From: JAQVSV01 sp041667045
GTDB lineage: Bacteria; Elusimicrobiota; Elusimicrobia; Elusimicrobiales; Elusimicrobiaceae
NCBI GenBank assembly: GCA_041667045.1
Contig: JBAYFS010000081.1
Location: forward strand, 1 to 9,509
Direction of reading: 5' to 3'
DNA: 9,509 nt
Position 1 is the stretch's first letter. The number at the start of each line of letters is the position of its first letter. The position numbers and the translations under genes were made by a program. Positions 1-7,035 of this stretch are shown here, in pieces. The notes under the pieces are model-generated. The model saw nothing but the letters and a program-made list of their open reading frames with translations. It did not search any database and was not told the DNA's origin.

Positions 1-669
1 ATCAAGCATGGAAGGCTCTATTTCGCTGTCGCCGGACATGGTGCCGCCGGACACATCACCCTTCGCAGAAGCGGGGAAAGCCAGGGCAACGTCGCCGGAC
101 ATGCTTTTCGCTTCAATTATCCCTTTCGCCGGAACGGCTGACCAGGCCAGGTCAATTTTGCCGCTGTCCGTTTTCACCTGCGCCGTATCCGCCAAAACAC
201 CGGAAATATCCCCGCTGTTCGAGCGCAGGACAACGGAACCGGTAACGCCGCGCGCGGCTATGCTGCCGGAAACGGTTTCGGCGCGCAGGTCCGCGCCGGT
301 GTTGATGGTTATGTCACCGGACACGCTTTGTAAATCCAGGCTCGCGGCGCGGGCGGGGGCGGAAATATTGACCGCGGCATGGCAGGATTCCTCAAAAGCG
401 GCGGTAAAAGAGTTTTTAGTTTTAATCTCGACGGTCAGAACACCGTCCCGCAGCGAAATCGCGGCGGTACAGAGGGCGACGCTGTAATCGCTTACACTCA
501 CTTTCACGGAGGAAGCGGCTTCGTCAAGAACCAGCGAACTGCCGGAGAAGTCTCCTTTCACCGCTTTAATATCCTGCGCGGCAAACTCCCTGGTAAAACA
601 GGTCGCGGTTTCCGCCGCGGCAAGCGGTGTAAGCATAAAAAACGGCAAAACAGTTATAAATTTACGCAT
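1..669 (-). CDS. Secreted DUF4097-type glycine-turn repeat protein, paralogue A (C-terminus outside window)
   Basis: The minus frame from the ATG at 669 stays open for 223 codons to the window edge, so the gene is 3'-partial. It begins with a Sec signal peptide (MRKF, a hydrophobic stretch, likely cleavage after LAAA at about residue 19). Cys67 and Cys96 match two cysteines in the paralogues at 887-1681 and 7395-8192. After that comes a ladder of short beta-strand repeats with turns of the form xSG(D/S/K): VSGD, VSGS, NSGD, DSGK, MSGD, MSGD. This is the pattern of the DUF4097 / putative adhesin families, predicted to fold as a beta-solenoid outside the cytoplasm. The first repeat is degenerate (FSGSS where the paralogues have SGDV). 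It lies directly behind a tRNA and its terminator, and I see no promoter like those of its paralogues. Function unknown; family call fairly sure. Confidence 0.8.
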   Translation of the reverse strand, partial: MRKFITVLPFFMLTPLAAAETATCFTREFAAQDIKAVKGDFSGSSLVLDEAASSVKVSVSDYSVALCTAAISLRDGVLTVEIKTKNSFTAAFEESCHAAVNISAPARAASLDLQSVSGDITINTGADLRAETVSGSIAARGVTGSVVLRSNSGDISGVLADTAQVKTDSGKIDLAWSAVPAKGIIEAKSMSGDVALAFPASAKGDVSGGTMSGDSEIEPSMLD

Positions 670-680
670 TCCCCCCCCAT
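670..680 (-). promoter_or_regulatory. Eight-G tract at the translation start of paralogue A
   Basis: On the minus strand a run of eight G (678-671) ends two bases before the ATG at 669. No normal AGGAGG is present. The G run could pair weakly with the anti-Shine-Dalgarno sequence through a G-U wobble. A second ATG sits just before the run, at 680. It is out of frame by two and opens an 8-codon reading frame (MGGECVNL) that overlaps the start of gene A. One extra G would put this upstream ATG in frame with gene A. Confidence 0.45.
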
Positions 681-686
681 AAAATC

Positions 687-721
687 AAAAGCCCCTAAAT
701 GATTGTTATTTAAGGGGCTTT
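687..721 (-). terminator. Intrinsic terminator directly after the tRNA
   Basis: Read on the minus strand, AAAGCCCC and GGGGCTTT form the core of a hairpin. It extends through A/T pairs (TTAAAT against ATTTA, one bulged base) around a loop of about 7 bases, and is followed by TTGATTTTAT. It begins immediately after the encoded CCA of the tRNA, as expected for a stand-alone tRNA unit. Gene A starts only 18 bases beyond the stem. Confidence 0.7.
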
Positions 722-798
722 TGGTTGCGGAGACTGGATTTGAACCAGTGATCTCAAGGTTATGGGCCTTGCGGGATACCGGGCTTCCCTACTCCGCA
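722..798 (-). tRNA. tRNA-Met(CAT), initiator type (fMet), with unusual C33
   Basis: A full 77-base cloverleaf can be drawn, with all stems paired: acceptor TGCGGAG/CTCCGCA, D stem GGGA/TCCC, anticodon stem CAAGG/CCTTG, T stem ACTGG/CCAGT, discriminator A73 and an encoded CCA (724-722). The anticodon loop is CCCATAA, giving anticodon CAT. Initiator hallmarks are a purine-pyrimidine pair at 11-24 (G11:C24), a weak first acceptor pair (U1:A72), the T loop TTCAAAT and 77-base length as in E. coli tRNA-fMet. Two things are odd. Position 33 is C where bacterial tRNAs almost always have U. The three consecutive G:C pairs of initiators (29-31 with 39-41) are reduced to two, with A29:U41. Elongator Met or Ile2 identity is less likely because of R11:Y24 and the T loop. 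Confidence 0.9.
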
Positions 799-808
799 TA
801 TCTATTCT

Positions 809-837
809 ATCATATACGGCGGGAATTTACAAAACAA
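809..837 (-). promoter_or_regulatory. Probable promoter of the tRNA
   Basis: On the minus strand TTGTTT (837-832) is followed after 17 bases by TATGAT (814-809), a 5/6 match to the -10 consensus. Start of transcription would fall near 802, leaving a leader of about 4 bases before the tRNA. The -35 element lies in the T-tract of the terminator of gene B, so the two signals share bases. An overlapping TAGAAT (809-804) sits too close to the tRNA end to fit well. Confidence 0.4.
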
Positions 838-867
838 ATCCGCGCTCCGGGTCCCGGAACGCGGATT
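830..867 (-). terminator. Strong intrinsic terminator of paralogue B
   Basis: Twenty bases after the stop codon of the gene at 887-1681, the minus strand carries two 15-base arms (867-853 and 851-837). They pair throughout with one G-U wobble; their GC-rich core is TCCGGG/CCCGGA. A T-rich tail (TTTGTTTTG) follows. This is a textbook rho-independent terminator and separates gene B from the tRNA. Confidence 0.85.
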
Positions 868-886
868 CAGAATAGGAATTAGTCAG

Positions 887-1681
887 CTATTTTACGGCTA
901 TCAGCTGATCGCCGGAGCCGGTTTCCACGGTTATTCTCAATTTAGAATCAGCGGAACTGCCGAGTTCGTTGCTTATTTTGCCGGAACCGGCTTTCGTCGA
1001 AACAACGGCTTTCGTGCCGGAAGGGAAAAACAGTTTAACCGGGCCGGAACCGGTTTTCGCCAGCACCTCTCCGACCGACGGAATGGAATCCCACTGCGCC
1101 GTGATACTGCCGGAACCTGTTTTGCCGGTGAAGGAACCTTTAAGACCGGACACATTCATATCGCCCGAGCCCGTCCGCAACTGCATTGAAGCGGATCCCC
1201 CCTGCGCGCTGATGCGTCCCGAGCCGCTGTTTACCACAACCATCCCCGCTACTTTGGAAAGCCTCACTTCGCCGGATGAGGAACTGACGGCAAGGCTGCC
1301 GGCGATATCGCTTACCGTGATATCGGAGGAACTGCCTGTTATGGTTATCTCCACGCGCTGTGGACCGGTTACGTTAACTGCAGCGCGGCAGGAATCGGCC
1401 TTTTTGGCCCAGCTTAAAAACCCGCGGCGTTTTTTGCTTTTAAGCGCGACGTCAAGACTGCCGTTTGCGATCTGCGCGGTGAACTCGCACTTTTCCTCGT
1501 CAAAATTCCGCACGGTCACCACCGCCGAAGATAATTTCAGGCCGGTGTAAGACACATCGCCCGAAACAGTCTCTATCTGAACGGCGGAAAAATCCTTCGC
1601 GTCGAACTGGCGGATAAGTTCCTGCGCGGACAGGCAGGGCCACGTCAGCAGCAGAAATGAAAAAACAGCCGTCATTTTCAT
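887..1681 (-). CDS. Secreted DUF4097-type glycine-turn repeat protein, paralogue B
   Basis: 264 residues from an ATG at 1681, preceded by a G-rich ribosome site (GGGGGGAG, 7 bases away). A Sec signal peptide covers residues 1-19 (cleavage after LSA). Residues 21-105 form an N-terminal module with SGDV at 40-43 and Cys65/Cys98, spaced as in the two paralogues. From about residue 117 to the end there is a ladder of short strands separated by turns, nearly all GSG: SGSGR, TGSGD, TGSGS, TGSGP, AGSGK, TGSGD. This fits the DUF4097 / putative adhesin families, predicted beta-solenoids exported to the periplasm or cell surface. No catalytic motif or lipobox is visible. It lies 81 bases downstream of the efflux permease gene and ends in its own terminator. 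Its biological role is unknown; I infer an envelope protein. Confidence 0.85.
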   Translation of the reverse strand: MKMTAVFSFLLLTWPCLSAQELIRQFDAKDFSAVQIETVSGDVSYTGLKLSSAVVTVRNFDEEKCEFTAQIANGSLDVALKSKKRRGFLSWAKKADSCRAAVNVTGPQRVEITITGSSSDITVSDIAGSLAVSSSSGEVRLSKVAGMVVVNSGSGRISAQGGSASMQLRTGSGDMNVSGLKGSFTGKTGSGSITAQWDSIPSVGEVLAKTGSGPVKLFFPSGTKAVVSTKAGSGKISNELGSSADSKLRITVETGSGDQLIAVK

Positions 1682-1691
1682 AAAATTCTCC

Positions 1692-1740
1692 CCCCGGAAA
1701 ACGTCTCTGAAATAATGTTACATAACTTCCTTTCCCGGGG
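1692..1740 (-). repeat. Inverted repeat upstream of paralogue B
   Basis: On the minus strand CCCCGGGAAA (1740-1731) and TTTTCCGGGG (1701-1692) can pair over 10 positions (one G-U) around a 29-base loop. The second arm includes part of the G run that serves as ribosome site of gene B. In a transcript reading through from the efflux operon the hairpin would hide that site. In a transcript from the putative local promoter the first arm would be absent. There is no T-tract, so it is a poor terminator. Confidence 0.4.
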
Positions 1741-1743
1741 CAA
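1715..1743 (-). promoter_or_regulatory. Putative promoter of paralogue B
   Basis: TTGCCC (1743-1738), 17 bases, then TAACAT (1720-1715) on the minus strand. The -10 is weak (4/6), but the seven bases before it, AGTTATG, are identical to those before the -10 of paralogue C, and the purine-rich spacers are alike. The shared block in an otherwise diverged upstream region is the main support. Confidence 0.35.
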
Positions 1744-1762
1744 ACAATAAAAATACGAGCGG

Positions 1763-4700
1763 TCAGCTTTCCTTATGCTCTTTGCAGAACCAGCCGTAAA
1801 TAACGGGCAGAACCACCAGCGTAAGCAGAGTGGACGATATCAGGCCGCCCACCACAACCGTAGCCAGCGGACGCTGCACCTCCGAGCCGGGCCCCGTGGC
1901 GAACAGCATGGGCACCAGGCTAGACACCGTTATCAGCGCGGTCAGCAGCACCGGTCTTAAACGCCGCTCGCAGCCGGTGGCAACCGCCGCGGCGCAGGTA
2001 TACCGCTTGACCCGCAACTGGCTTATGTAAGTGAGCAGCACCATGCCGTTTAAAACAGCCACGCCCAGCAGGACTATAAATCCCACCGCCGCCGGAACCG
2101 ACAGATATTGCCCCGAAACATAAAGCGCGATAATCCCGCCGACCAGCGCCAGCGGCAGATTCAAAAGCACGATCACCGCCTGATTGACCGAATTGAACGT
2201 AACGGCAAGCAGCAGAAAAATCATTACTATGGTAAGCGGCATAATGACAGCCAGTTTTCTCATGGCTTTCTGCTGGTTTTCAAACTGGCCGCCCCAGGTC
2301 AGGTAATAACCGTACGGTATTTTCACTTTCCGGGAGATTTTTTTCTGGACTTCCGCGACGAAACCGCCCAAATCCCTTCCCGACACATTGGTTTCAACCA
2401 GAATGCGCCGCTTGCCGGACTCCCGGCTTATCTGGGCCGGACCTTCCTCCGTTTTTATATCGGCTAGGCCGGACAGGGGCACCCGCGCGCCCGTGGCGGG
2501 AGAAGTGAGCATGAAATTTTCCAGCGCGGAAACGGAAGCCCGTTCCTCCTCCGGAATGCGGACGGTAATATCGAAAGTCCGCTCGCCCTCGAAGAAAACG
2601 CCGGCCGGTTTGCCGCCCAAAGCTATTTCAATGGCGCCGCAAACGTCCGCCACGTTAAAACCGTACCGGGAAATTTTTTCCCGGTTGACCGCGATGTTTA
2701 TATAAGACTGCCCGCCCTGCTGCTCAAGCGCCACGTCCGCCGAGCCTTTCACGCCGGACAAAACAGCCGCTATTTCCCCGCCTTTCTTCTGCAGCAGATC
2801 CAAATCGTCTCCGTAAAGCCGGATCGCCAGCTGAGAGCGCGCGCCGGAAACCATTTCGTCTATGCGGCACTGGATAGGCTGACTGAACCCGAACACGATG
2901 CCCGGAATAACATCCACCGCGCGGCGCATTTTTTCAAACAGCTCGTCGCGGGTCGCGGCGCTGGTCCATTCGCTTTTAGGCTTCAGTTTGCCGACCATGC
3001 CGGTTTTCTCAACGCCGCGTGCTTCCACGGCTTTGCCGGTCCAGCCGGTTTTGGAAATCACCGTTTCCAGTTCGGGAAAGGTTTTAAGCTTGGCTTCTAT
3101 TTTCCTGGCGATATCGGACGAAGCGGAAAGCGACGCGCCCGGGAAAATGGCAATATCCATATCAAACGCGCCCTCATCCATCACCGGCACGAACTCCGTG
3201 CCCAGCCGGGGATACAGAAAAAGACTGAACGCCAGAAGTCCGCCGCAGCAAAGCAGCACTTTCGCGCGGTTGCCCACGCTCCAGTTCAAAACGGGCAGAT
3301 ACAGCCGTTTGGCAAGGCGCATAAGCGGGCTTTCCTCGTCTTTGGCAGGACGCAGCACCAGCACGCACAAAGCGGGGATAACGGTCAAAGACAGCACCAG
3401 CGAGGAGAACAGCGCTATCATCACCGTAACCGCCAGCGGCTTGAACATTTTGCCTTCGATACCCTGCAAGGCCAGTATGGGAACGAAACTCAGTGCGATA
3501 ATCATTTCGCCGAAAATGCTGGGTTTGCGCACTTCCAAAATAGCCGCGGCGACCGCGGCGCCGCGCTCTTTTACGCCGTCCGTATTACTGTTTAAGTGAT
3601 GCAGCACATTCTCGACCTGGATGATGGTCGAGTCAATAATCATGCCCAGTGAAATGGCGAGCCCGCCCAAGGACATAAGATTGGCGGTCAGCCCGAAATG
3701 CTTCATTATAATAAACGTCAACAACAGAGCGAGCGGCAAAGCCGCCAGCGTCACAAACGAACCCTGGAAACTCAGCAGGAAAACATACAGCACGATAATC
3801 ACTATCACGGAACCCTCGCCCAGGGCCCGGGCCATGGTTTTTACGCTGCCCAGTATTATGTCCGAACGGGTGTAATACGCTTTTAGCCGCACGCCCTGCG
3901 GCAGGACGCGGCTTTCGTTTATCTCCTTAACCTTTTCCTCCACCGCTTTCGTGACGACCCGGCCGTTCGCGCCGCGCAGCATCATGACCACACCCCCTAC
4001 GACTTCCTTCTCCCCGTTTTCAAAAGACGCGCCCTGGCGTACCGCATAGCCGATTTTGACTTTAGCCACGTCTTTTAGCAGAACGGGAACACCCTTGCGC
4101 GCCAGCACCACGATATTGCCGATTTCACCGGCGGATTTAACCTGCCCGAGCCCGCGGATGAAATACTGCTCACCCTCGGTTTCCAGAATCCCGCCCCCGA
4201 CATTCGCGTTATTGCGCTCGACGGCGGCATAAAGAGCGTTCAGATCCACCCCGTACTGCGCCATGGCGGAAGCCTGGGCCACAATCTGGTATTCCTTGAT
4301 ATAACCGCCGAAGGAATTGACCTCGCTCACTCCCTCGACGTTTTTAAGCAGCGGCGCGACAACCCAGTCCTGCAGCGTGCGCAGTTCGGTAAGCGTTTCA
4401 ACGGACGGATTTTTGTCTTCCGTTTCAAGAGTATACTGGTAAATCTCGCCCATCGCCGTGGCAACTGGGCCCATGCTTGTCGTTATTCCGGGGCCGAGTT
4501 CCCCGCGCACTTCGCTTAACCGCTCAAGCACCTGTTCCCGAGCGAAATAAATGTCGGTGCCGTCTTTAAAAACGGCGGTAACCACGGAAATGCCGTATTT
4601 GGAAACGGAACGCAACTGCGTCATCTGCGGGATACCGCGCAGCGCGGCTTCGATGTGATAGGTGACGTTTTTTTCTATTTCAAGCGGCGATTTGCCGGGC

Positions 4701-4858
4701 GCGGTACTGACCACTTCAACCTGCACGCTCGTGACATCTGGCAGCGCGTCCAGCGGCATTCCGGCAAGCGAAACAACACCCCAGACCGCCGATAAAACAG
4801 CCGACACCAGCACCAGCCATTTATGCCTAATGGAAAAATGAACAATATTATCGAGCAT
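1763..4858 (-). CDS. HME-RND heavy-metal efflux permease (CzcA/CusA family)
   Basis: 1031 residues, close to the usual 1040-1060. This is the proton-driven inner-membrane pump of a tripartite system. It has the RND plan: TM1 at about 13-31, a large periplasmic loop (about 35-335), a TM block (about 340-500), TM7 near 533-550, a second periplasmic loop (about 552-865) and a final TM block (about 868-1023). Family signatures include MPLDALPDV (34-42), GTEFVPVMDEG (553-563), FEGERTFDITVRIPE (756-770), GVAVLNG (932-938) and RPVLLTA (968-974). The TM4 proton relay keeps D409 and E416 (MIIDSTIIQVEN), but lacks the first aspartate of CzcA (S403). By recalled alignment the three CusA cleft methionines fall on K618, E668 and F734, so copper/silver is not supported. 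The start fits the family (MLDNIVHFSIRHKWLV) and has a weak GGGGA ribosome site. It lies 12 bases after the adaptor gene. Confidence 0.95.
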   Translation of the reverse strand: MLDNIVHFSIRHKWLVLVSAVLSAVWGVVSLAGMPLDALPDVTSVQVEVVSTAPGKSPLEIEKNVTYHIEAALRGIPQMTQLRSVSKYGISVVTAVFKDGTDIYFAREQVLERLSEVRGELGPGITTSMGPVATAMGEIYQYTLETEDKNPSVETLTELRTLQDWVVAPLLKNVEGVSEVNSFGGYIKEYQIVAQASAMAQYGVDLNALYAAVERNNANVGGGILETEGEQYFIRGLGQVKSAGEIGNIVVLARKGVPVLLKDVAKVKIGYAVRQGASFENGEKEVVGGVVMMLRGANGRVVTKAVEEKVKEINESRVLPQGVRLKAYYTRSDIILGSVKTMARALGEGSVIVIIVLYVFLLSFQGSFVTLAALPLALLLTFIIMKHFGLTANLMSLGGLAISLGMIIDSTIIQVENVLHHLNSNTDGVKERGAAVAAAILEVRKPSIFGEMIIALSFVPILALQGIEGKMFKPLAVTVMIALFSSLVLSLTVIPALCVLVLRPAKDEESPLMRLAKRLYLPVLNWSVGNRAKVLLCCGGLLAFSLFLYPRLGTEFVPVMDEGAFDMDIAIFPGASLSASSDIARKIEAKLKTFPELETVISKTGWTGKAVEARGVEKTGMVGKLKPKSEWTSAATRDELFEKMRRAVDVIPGIVFGFSQPIQCRIDEMVSGARSQLAIRLYGDDLDLLQKKGGEIAAVLSGVKGSADVALEQQGGQSYINIAVNREKISRYGFNVADVCGAIEIALGGKPAGVFFEGERTFDITVRIPEEERASVSALENFMLTSPATGARVPLSGLADIKTEEGPAQISRESGKRRILVETNVSGRDLGGFVAEVQKKISRKVKIPYGYYLTWGGQFENQQKAMRKLAVIMPLTIVMIFLLLAVTFNSVNQAVIVLLNLPLALVGGIIALYVSGQYLSVPAAVGFIVLLGVAVLNGMVLLTYISQLRVKRYTCAAAVATGCERRLRPVLLTALITVSSLVPMLFATGPGSEVQRPLATVVVGGLISSTLLTLVVLPVIYGWFCKEHKES

Positions 4859-4870
4859 TGAATTTCCCCG

Positions 4871-5794
4871 TTATTCTATTGACGACTTCAACAATTCCGA
4901 TTTCAGCAGAAACGCGCCGGACACCACCACGGCGTCGCCGTTCCGTAACCCGTCCGCGATTTCCACCATACCGCCGTGTTCCCTGCCGGGCTGCACAGGT
5001 TTTTTCTGAAACGTATCCCCGCCGGATTTAACGAAGACAAAAGACTCGCCCTGCGCGGTCTGCACCGCTTCGGAGGGGATATAAAAACCCGACTTGCCTG
5101 ATTTCTGGTGTATTCTGGCGTTAATGAACATGCCGAATTTAAGCAGATTGTCCGGATTCTTTATGGAAAGCCGCGCTTTAACCATGCGGGTTTCCCCATC
5201 AATTTCAGGCGAAAGGAAAACCACCGCCGCGCCGAAATCCTTCTGGGGATACGCGGGCGTGGTGACTTCCGCCGCGCGCCCCACTTCTATCATGGAAAGG
5301 TTTTTTTCCGGCACGTCTATCACGGCCCACATAGGGTCAAGCTCGGTCACGGTGAAAAGAAAGCTCATGGGGTCCGTTTTTTCGCCCGCCGCGGCGTAAG
5401 CCGCCGTTATCATGCCGTCATGGTTTGCGGTCACTTCCGCGCGATTGCCGCCGGGCGCAAGCACGACAGCCAGCACAGAATTTTTCGTCACGCGCTGGCC
5501 TATGGCGGCGCTGACGCTTTCCACATGCCCCGAAACGGGCGATGAAATGTGATAGGTATTCTGGGTGTCCTGCACTATCCGGCCCGGGCACTCGTAAGCG
5601 TCTGAAATATACCCGGCTTTCACGGTAACGGTTTTGAGGCCTATTTCTTTCTGCGATTCCGGGCTGACCCGCACTACGCCGGGTTCGTTTTCCGGAGCTT
5701 CGGCCTGTTCCCCGGTATTCTCGGCGTTTTTTCCGCAGGCGGACAAAAATACAACCGCCAAAAGAATGGCTATGTTCTTATTAATTATTCTCAT
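4871..5794 (-). CDS. RND periplasmic adaptor lipoprotein (CzcB/CusB-like) lacking the helical hairpin
   Basis: 307 residues. It is the membrane-fusion adaptor linking the permease to the outer-membrane channel. A lipoprotein signal ends in LSAC with Cys20 as lipidation site. Next come the first lipoyl half-motif (about 82-111: SSPVSGHVESV, GQRVTKNSVLAVV), the second half (about 119-150: VTANHDGMITAAY, FLFTVTEL), a beta-barrel domain (about 155-230: MWAVIDVPE, KFGMFINARI) and a membrane-proximal domain (about 235-307: YIPSEAVQ, GLRNGDAVVVSGAF). Between the two lipoyl halves there are only about 7 residues (112-118), where relatives carry a coiled-coil hairpin of several tens of residues. Reading is continuous, so this looks like a real short form. 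The ATG overlaps the stop of the channel gene (ATGA) and has GGGAG 5 bases upstream, implying coupled translation. Confidence 0.93.
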   Translation of the reverse strand: MRIINKNIAILLAVVFLSACGKNAENTGEQAEAPENEPGVVRVSPESQKEIGLKTVTVKAGYISDAYECPGRIVQDTQNTYHISSPVSGHVESVSAAIGQRVTKNSVLAVVLAPGGNRAEVTANHDGMITAAYAAAGEKTDPMSFLFTVTELDPMWAVIDVPEKNLSMIEVGRAAEVTTPAYPQKDFGAAVVFLSPEIDGETRMVKARLSIKNPDNLLKFGMFINARIHQKSGKSGFYIPSEAVQTAQGESFVFVKSGGDTFQKKPVQPGREHGGMVEIADGLRNGDAVVVSGAFLLKSELLKSSIE

Positions 5795-7020
5795 TTGTTC
5801 TCCCGATAAAGCGCCGCGCTCAGAACACGGTCAAAATCAGCCGTTCTGTTCCAGTAATCCTGCATGGCGTCAATGTACTCGATATGCTCTTTCACGAACC
5901 GCTCGTTAATCTGGTAATAGACCGACAGGTCAATTTTTCCCGCCAGATAGTCCTGCGAGAAGTTTTTTCTCAAATCCGTTATGGTCAGCAGATTTTTCTC
6001 CAGCGTGCGGACCAAACTCGCCGCCAGCGCTTTTTCCAGCCAGGCCTTGCGCACTTCATTGTTAATGGTTAATTCCAGCCGCCGCCTCTCCCGCTCCAGA
6101 GCCTGCCCGCGCGCCAACGCGGATTTTATCGCGCCGCCGTTGCGGTACCAGAGGGGAATTTCCAGCTCCAGCGAAAACTGAGTGTAGTTAAGAGTATCTT
6201 CCTGCACCTGCGCTATCCCGGCGGTGAGGTCCGGAATGCGTTTTCTTTTTTCCAGATTCAGCTGCGCGTCGTTGGCTTCGGCGCGGAACGCCAGTTCGTT
6301 GAGTTCACCGCTGTTGCGCAAAGCGCGCGCCGCATAGTCCTCAAGCGAAGCGTTCTCCTCCGCCTCGGGAATGCCCAGATCGGCCTCTTCCAGGGTTAAC
6401 GGAGAATCAGGCTGGCGGCCCAGCAGCACATTCAGTTCCGCGTTAAGGATATCCGCCCGGGACCGGGCCGCCTGCATATGGAATTTAGACAGCGAAACCT
6501 CCGCCCGGGCCATGGAAACGTCGGCCGCGCGCGCCTCGTCAATGCGCTGGCGGGCCTCTATCTTGCTTAAGATATTGGCGGCGGAATTATAATGTTCCTG
6601 CTCGAACTTGATCCGTTCCTGCGCGAAACGGGCGGCATAATAGTTTTTTTTCACCGCCGCGGCGATATCCAGTTTCTTGACCGCGATGGTTTTGAGGTAG
6701 GCGGCGGTTTCCGCCCGCGCCAGTTTCCGCGAAAGAGGAATTCTGCCGTTTAAAGACAGCGGCTGGGCAAGCCGTATCTCTCCGGAATGGTTCTCATCGG
6801 TTCCGCGTTTATATTCCAGCGTGGGATTGGCATACGCCGAGCCCTCGGCCAGCGCGCCTTCAAGCGCTTGCAGCCGGGAATTCATGATAAGAATATCCGG
6901 ATTGTTTTCCATCGCCTCCGCTATCAGCTGGTCTACGGACAGGGGAGTGGCGAAAATCTCCGCGCAGCGGGCGGGTGCGACAAAAATAACCAAACAGAAG
7001 AGAAATACTATTCTGGACAC
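5791..7020 (-). CDS. Outer-membrane efflux channel, TolC/OEP family (CzcC/CusC-like)
   Basis: 409 residues from a GTG at 7020, chosen because a perfect AGGAGG lies 7 bases upstream. A Sec signal peptide covers 1-20 (cleavage before EIFATPLS). Cys19 follows Arg and does not form a lipobox, so unlike E. coli CusC this channel is not lipidated. The mature protein is mostly long amphipathic helices in two pseudo-repeats (about 27-210 and 225-400), each opening with the OEP pattern of a conserved helix and NP or similar (NNPDILIM 39-46, NPTLEY 65-70). LLGRQPDSPL (199-208) marks the end of the first repeat. The family forms trimeric outer-membrane barrels with a periplasmic tunnel that carry the substrate out of the cell. 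It is the second gene of the pump cluster, 77 bases after the small His/Cys protein, and overlaps the adaptor gene by 4 bases. Confidence 0.92.
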   Translation of the reverse strand: MSRIVFLFCLVIFVAPARCAEIFATPLSVDQLIAEAMENNPDILIMNSRLQALEGALAEGSAYANPTLEYKRGTDENHSGEIRLAQPLSLNGRIPLSRKLARAETAAYLKTIAVKKLDIAAAVKKNYYAARFAQERIKFEQEHYNSAANILSKIEARQRIDEARAADVSMARAEVSLSKFHMQAARSRADILNAELNVLLGRQPDSPLTLEEADLGIPEAEENASLEDYAARALRNSGELNELAFRAEANDAQLNLEKRKRIPDLTAGIAQVQEDTLNYTQFSLELEIPLWYRNGGAIKSALARGQALERERRRLELTINNEVRKAWLEKALAASLVRTLEKNLLTITDLRKNFSQDYLAGKIDLSVYYQINERFVKEHIEYIDAMQDYWNRTADFDRVLSAALYRENK

Positions 7021-7035
7021 AGCGGTCCTCCTGAG

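Noticed and set aside
969..1550. Plus-strand open frame of 193 codons opposite paralogue B
   Set aside because: It mirrors the repeat gene: the GSG turn codons on the minus strand read as repeated PEP on the plus strand. It has no ribosome site and the minus frame has signal peptide and family features. The same holds for plus frames at 8-487 and 7471-8013.
2898..3599. Plus-strand open frame of 233 codons inside the permease gene
   Set aside because: The minus frame encodes a complete, well-conserved RND permease here; the plus frame is low-complexity Ser/Ala/Pro sequence with no recognisable motif.
1763..4858. Naming the pump cusA (copper/silver)
   Set aside because: The three methionines that define CusA substrate binding do not appear at the aligned positions, and several segments (SGARS, GDD, FEGERTFD) look more like CzcA. 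The substrate is left open.
5791..7020. Channel protein as a lipoprotein through Cys19
   Set aside because: The residues before the cysteine (P-A-R) do not make a lipobox; a normal signal peptidase I site after it is more likely.
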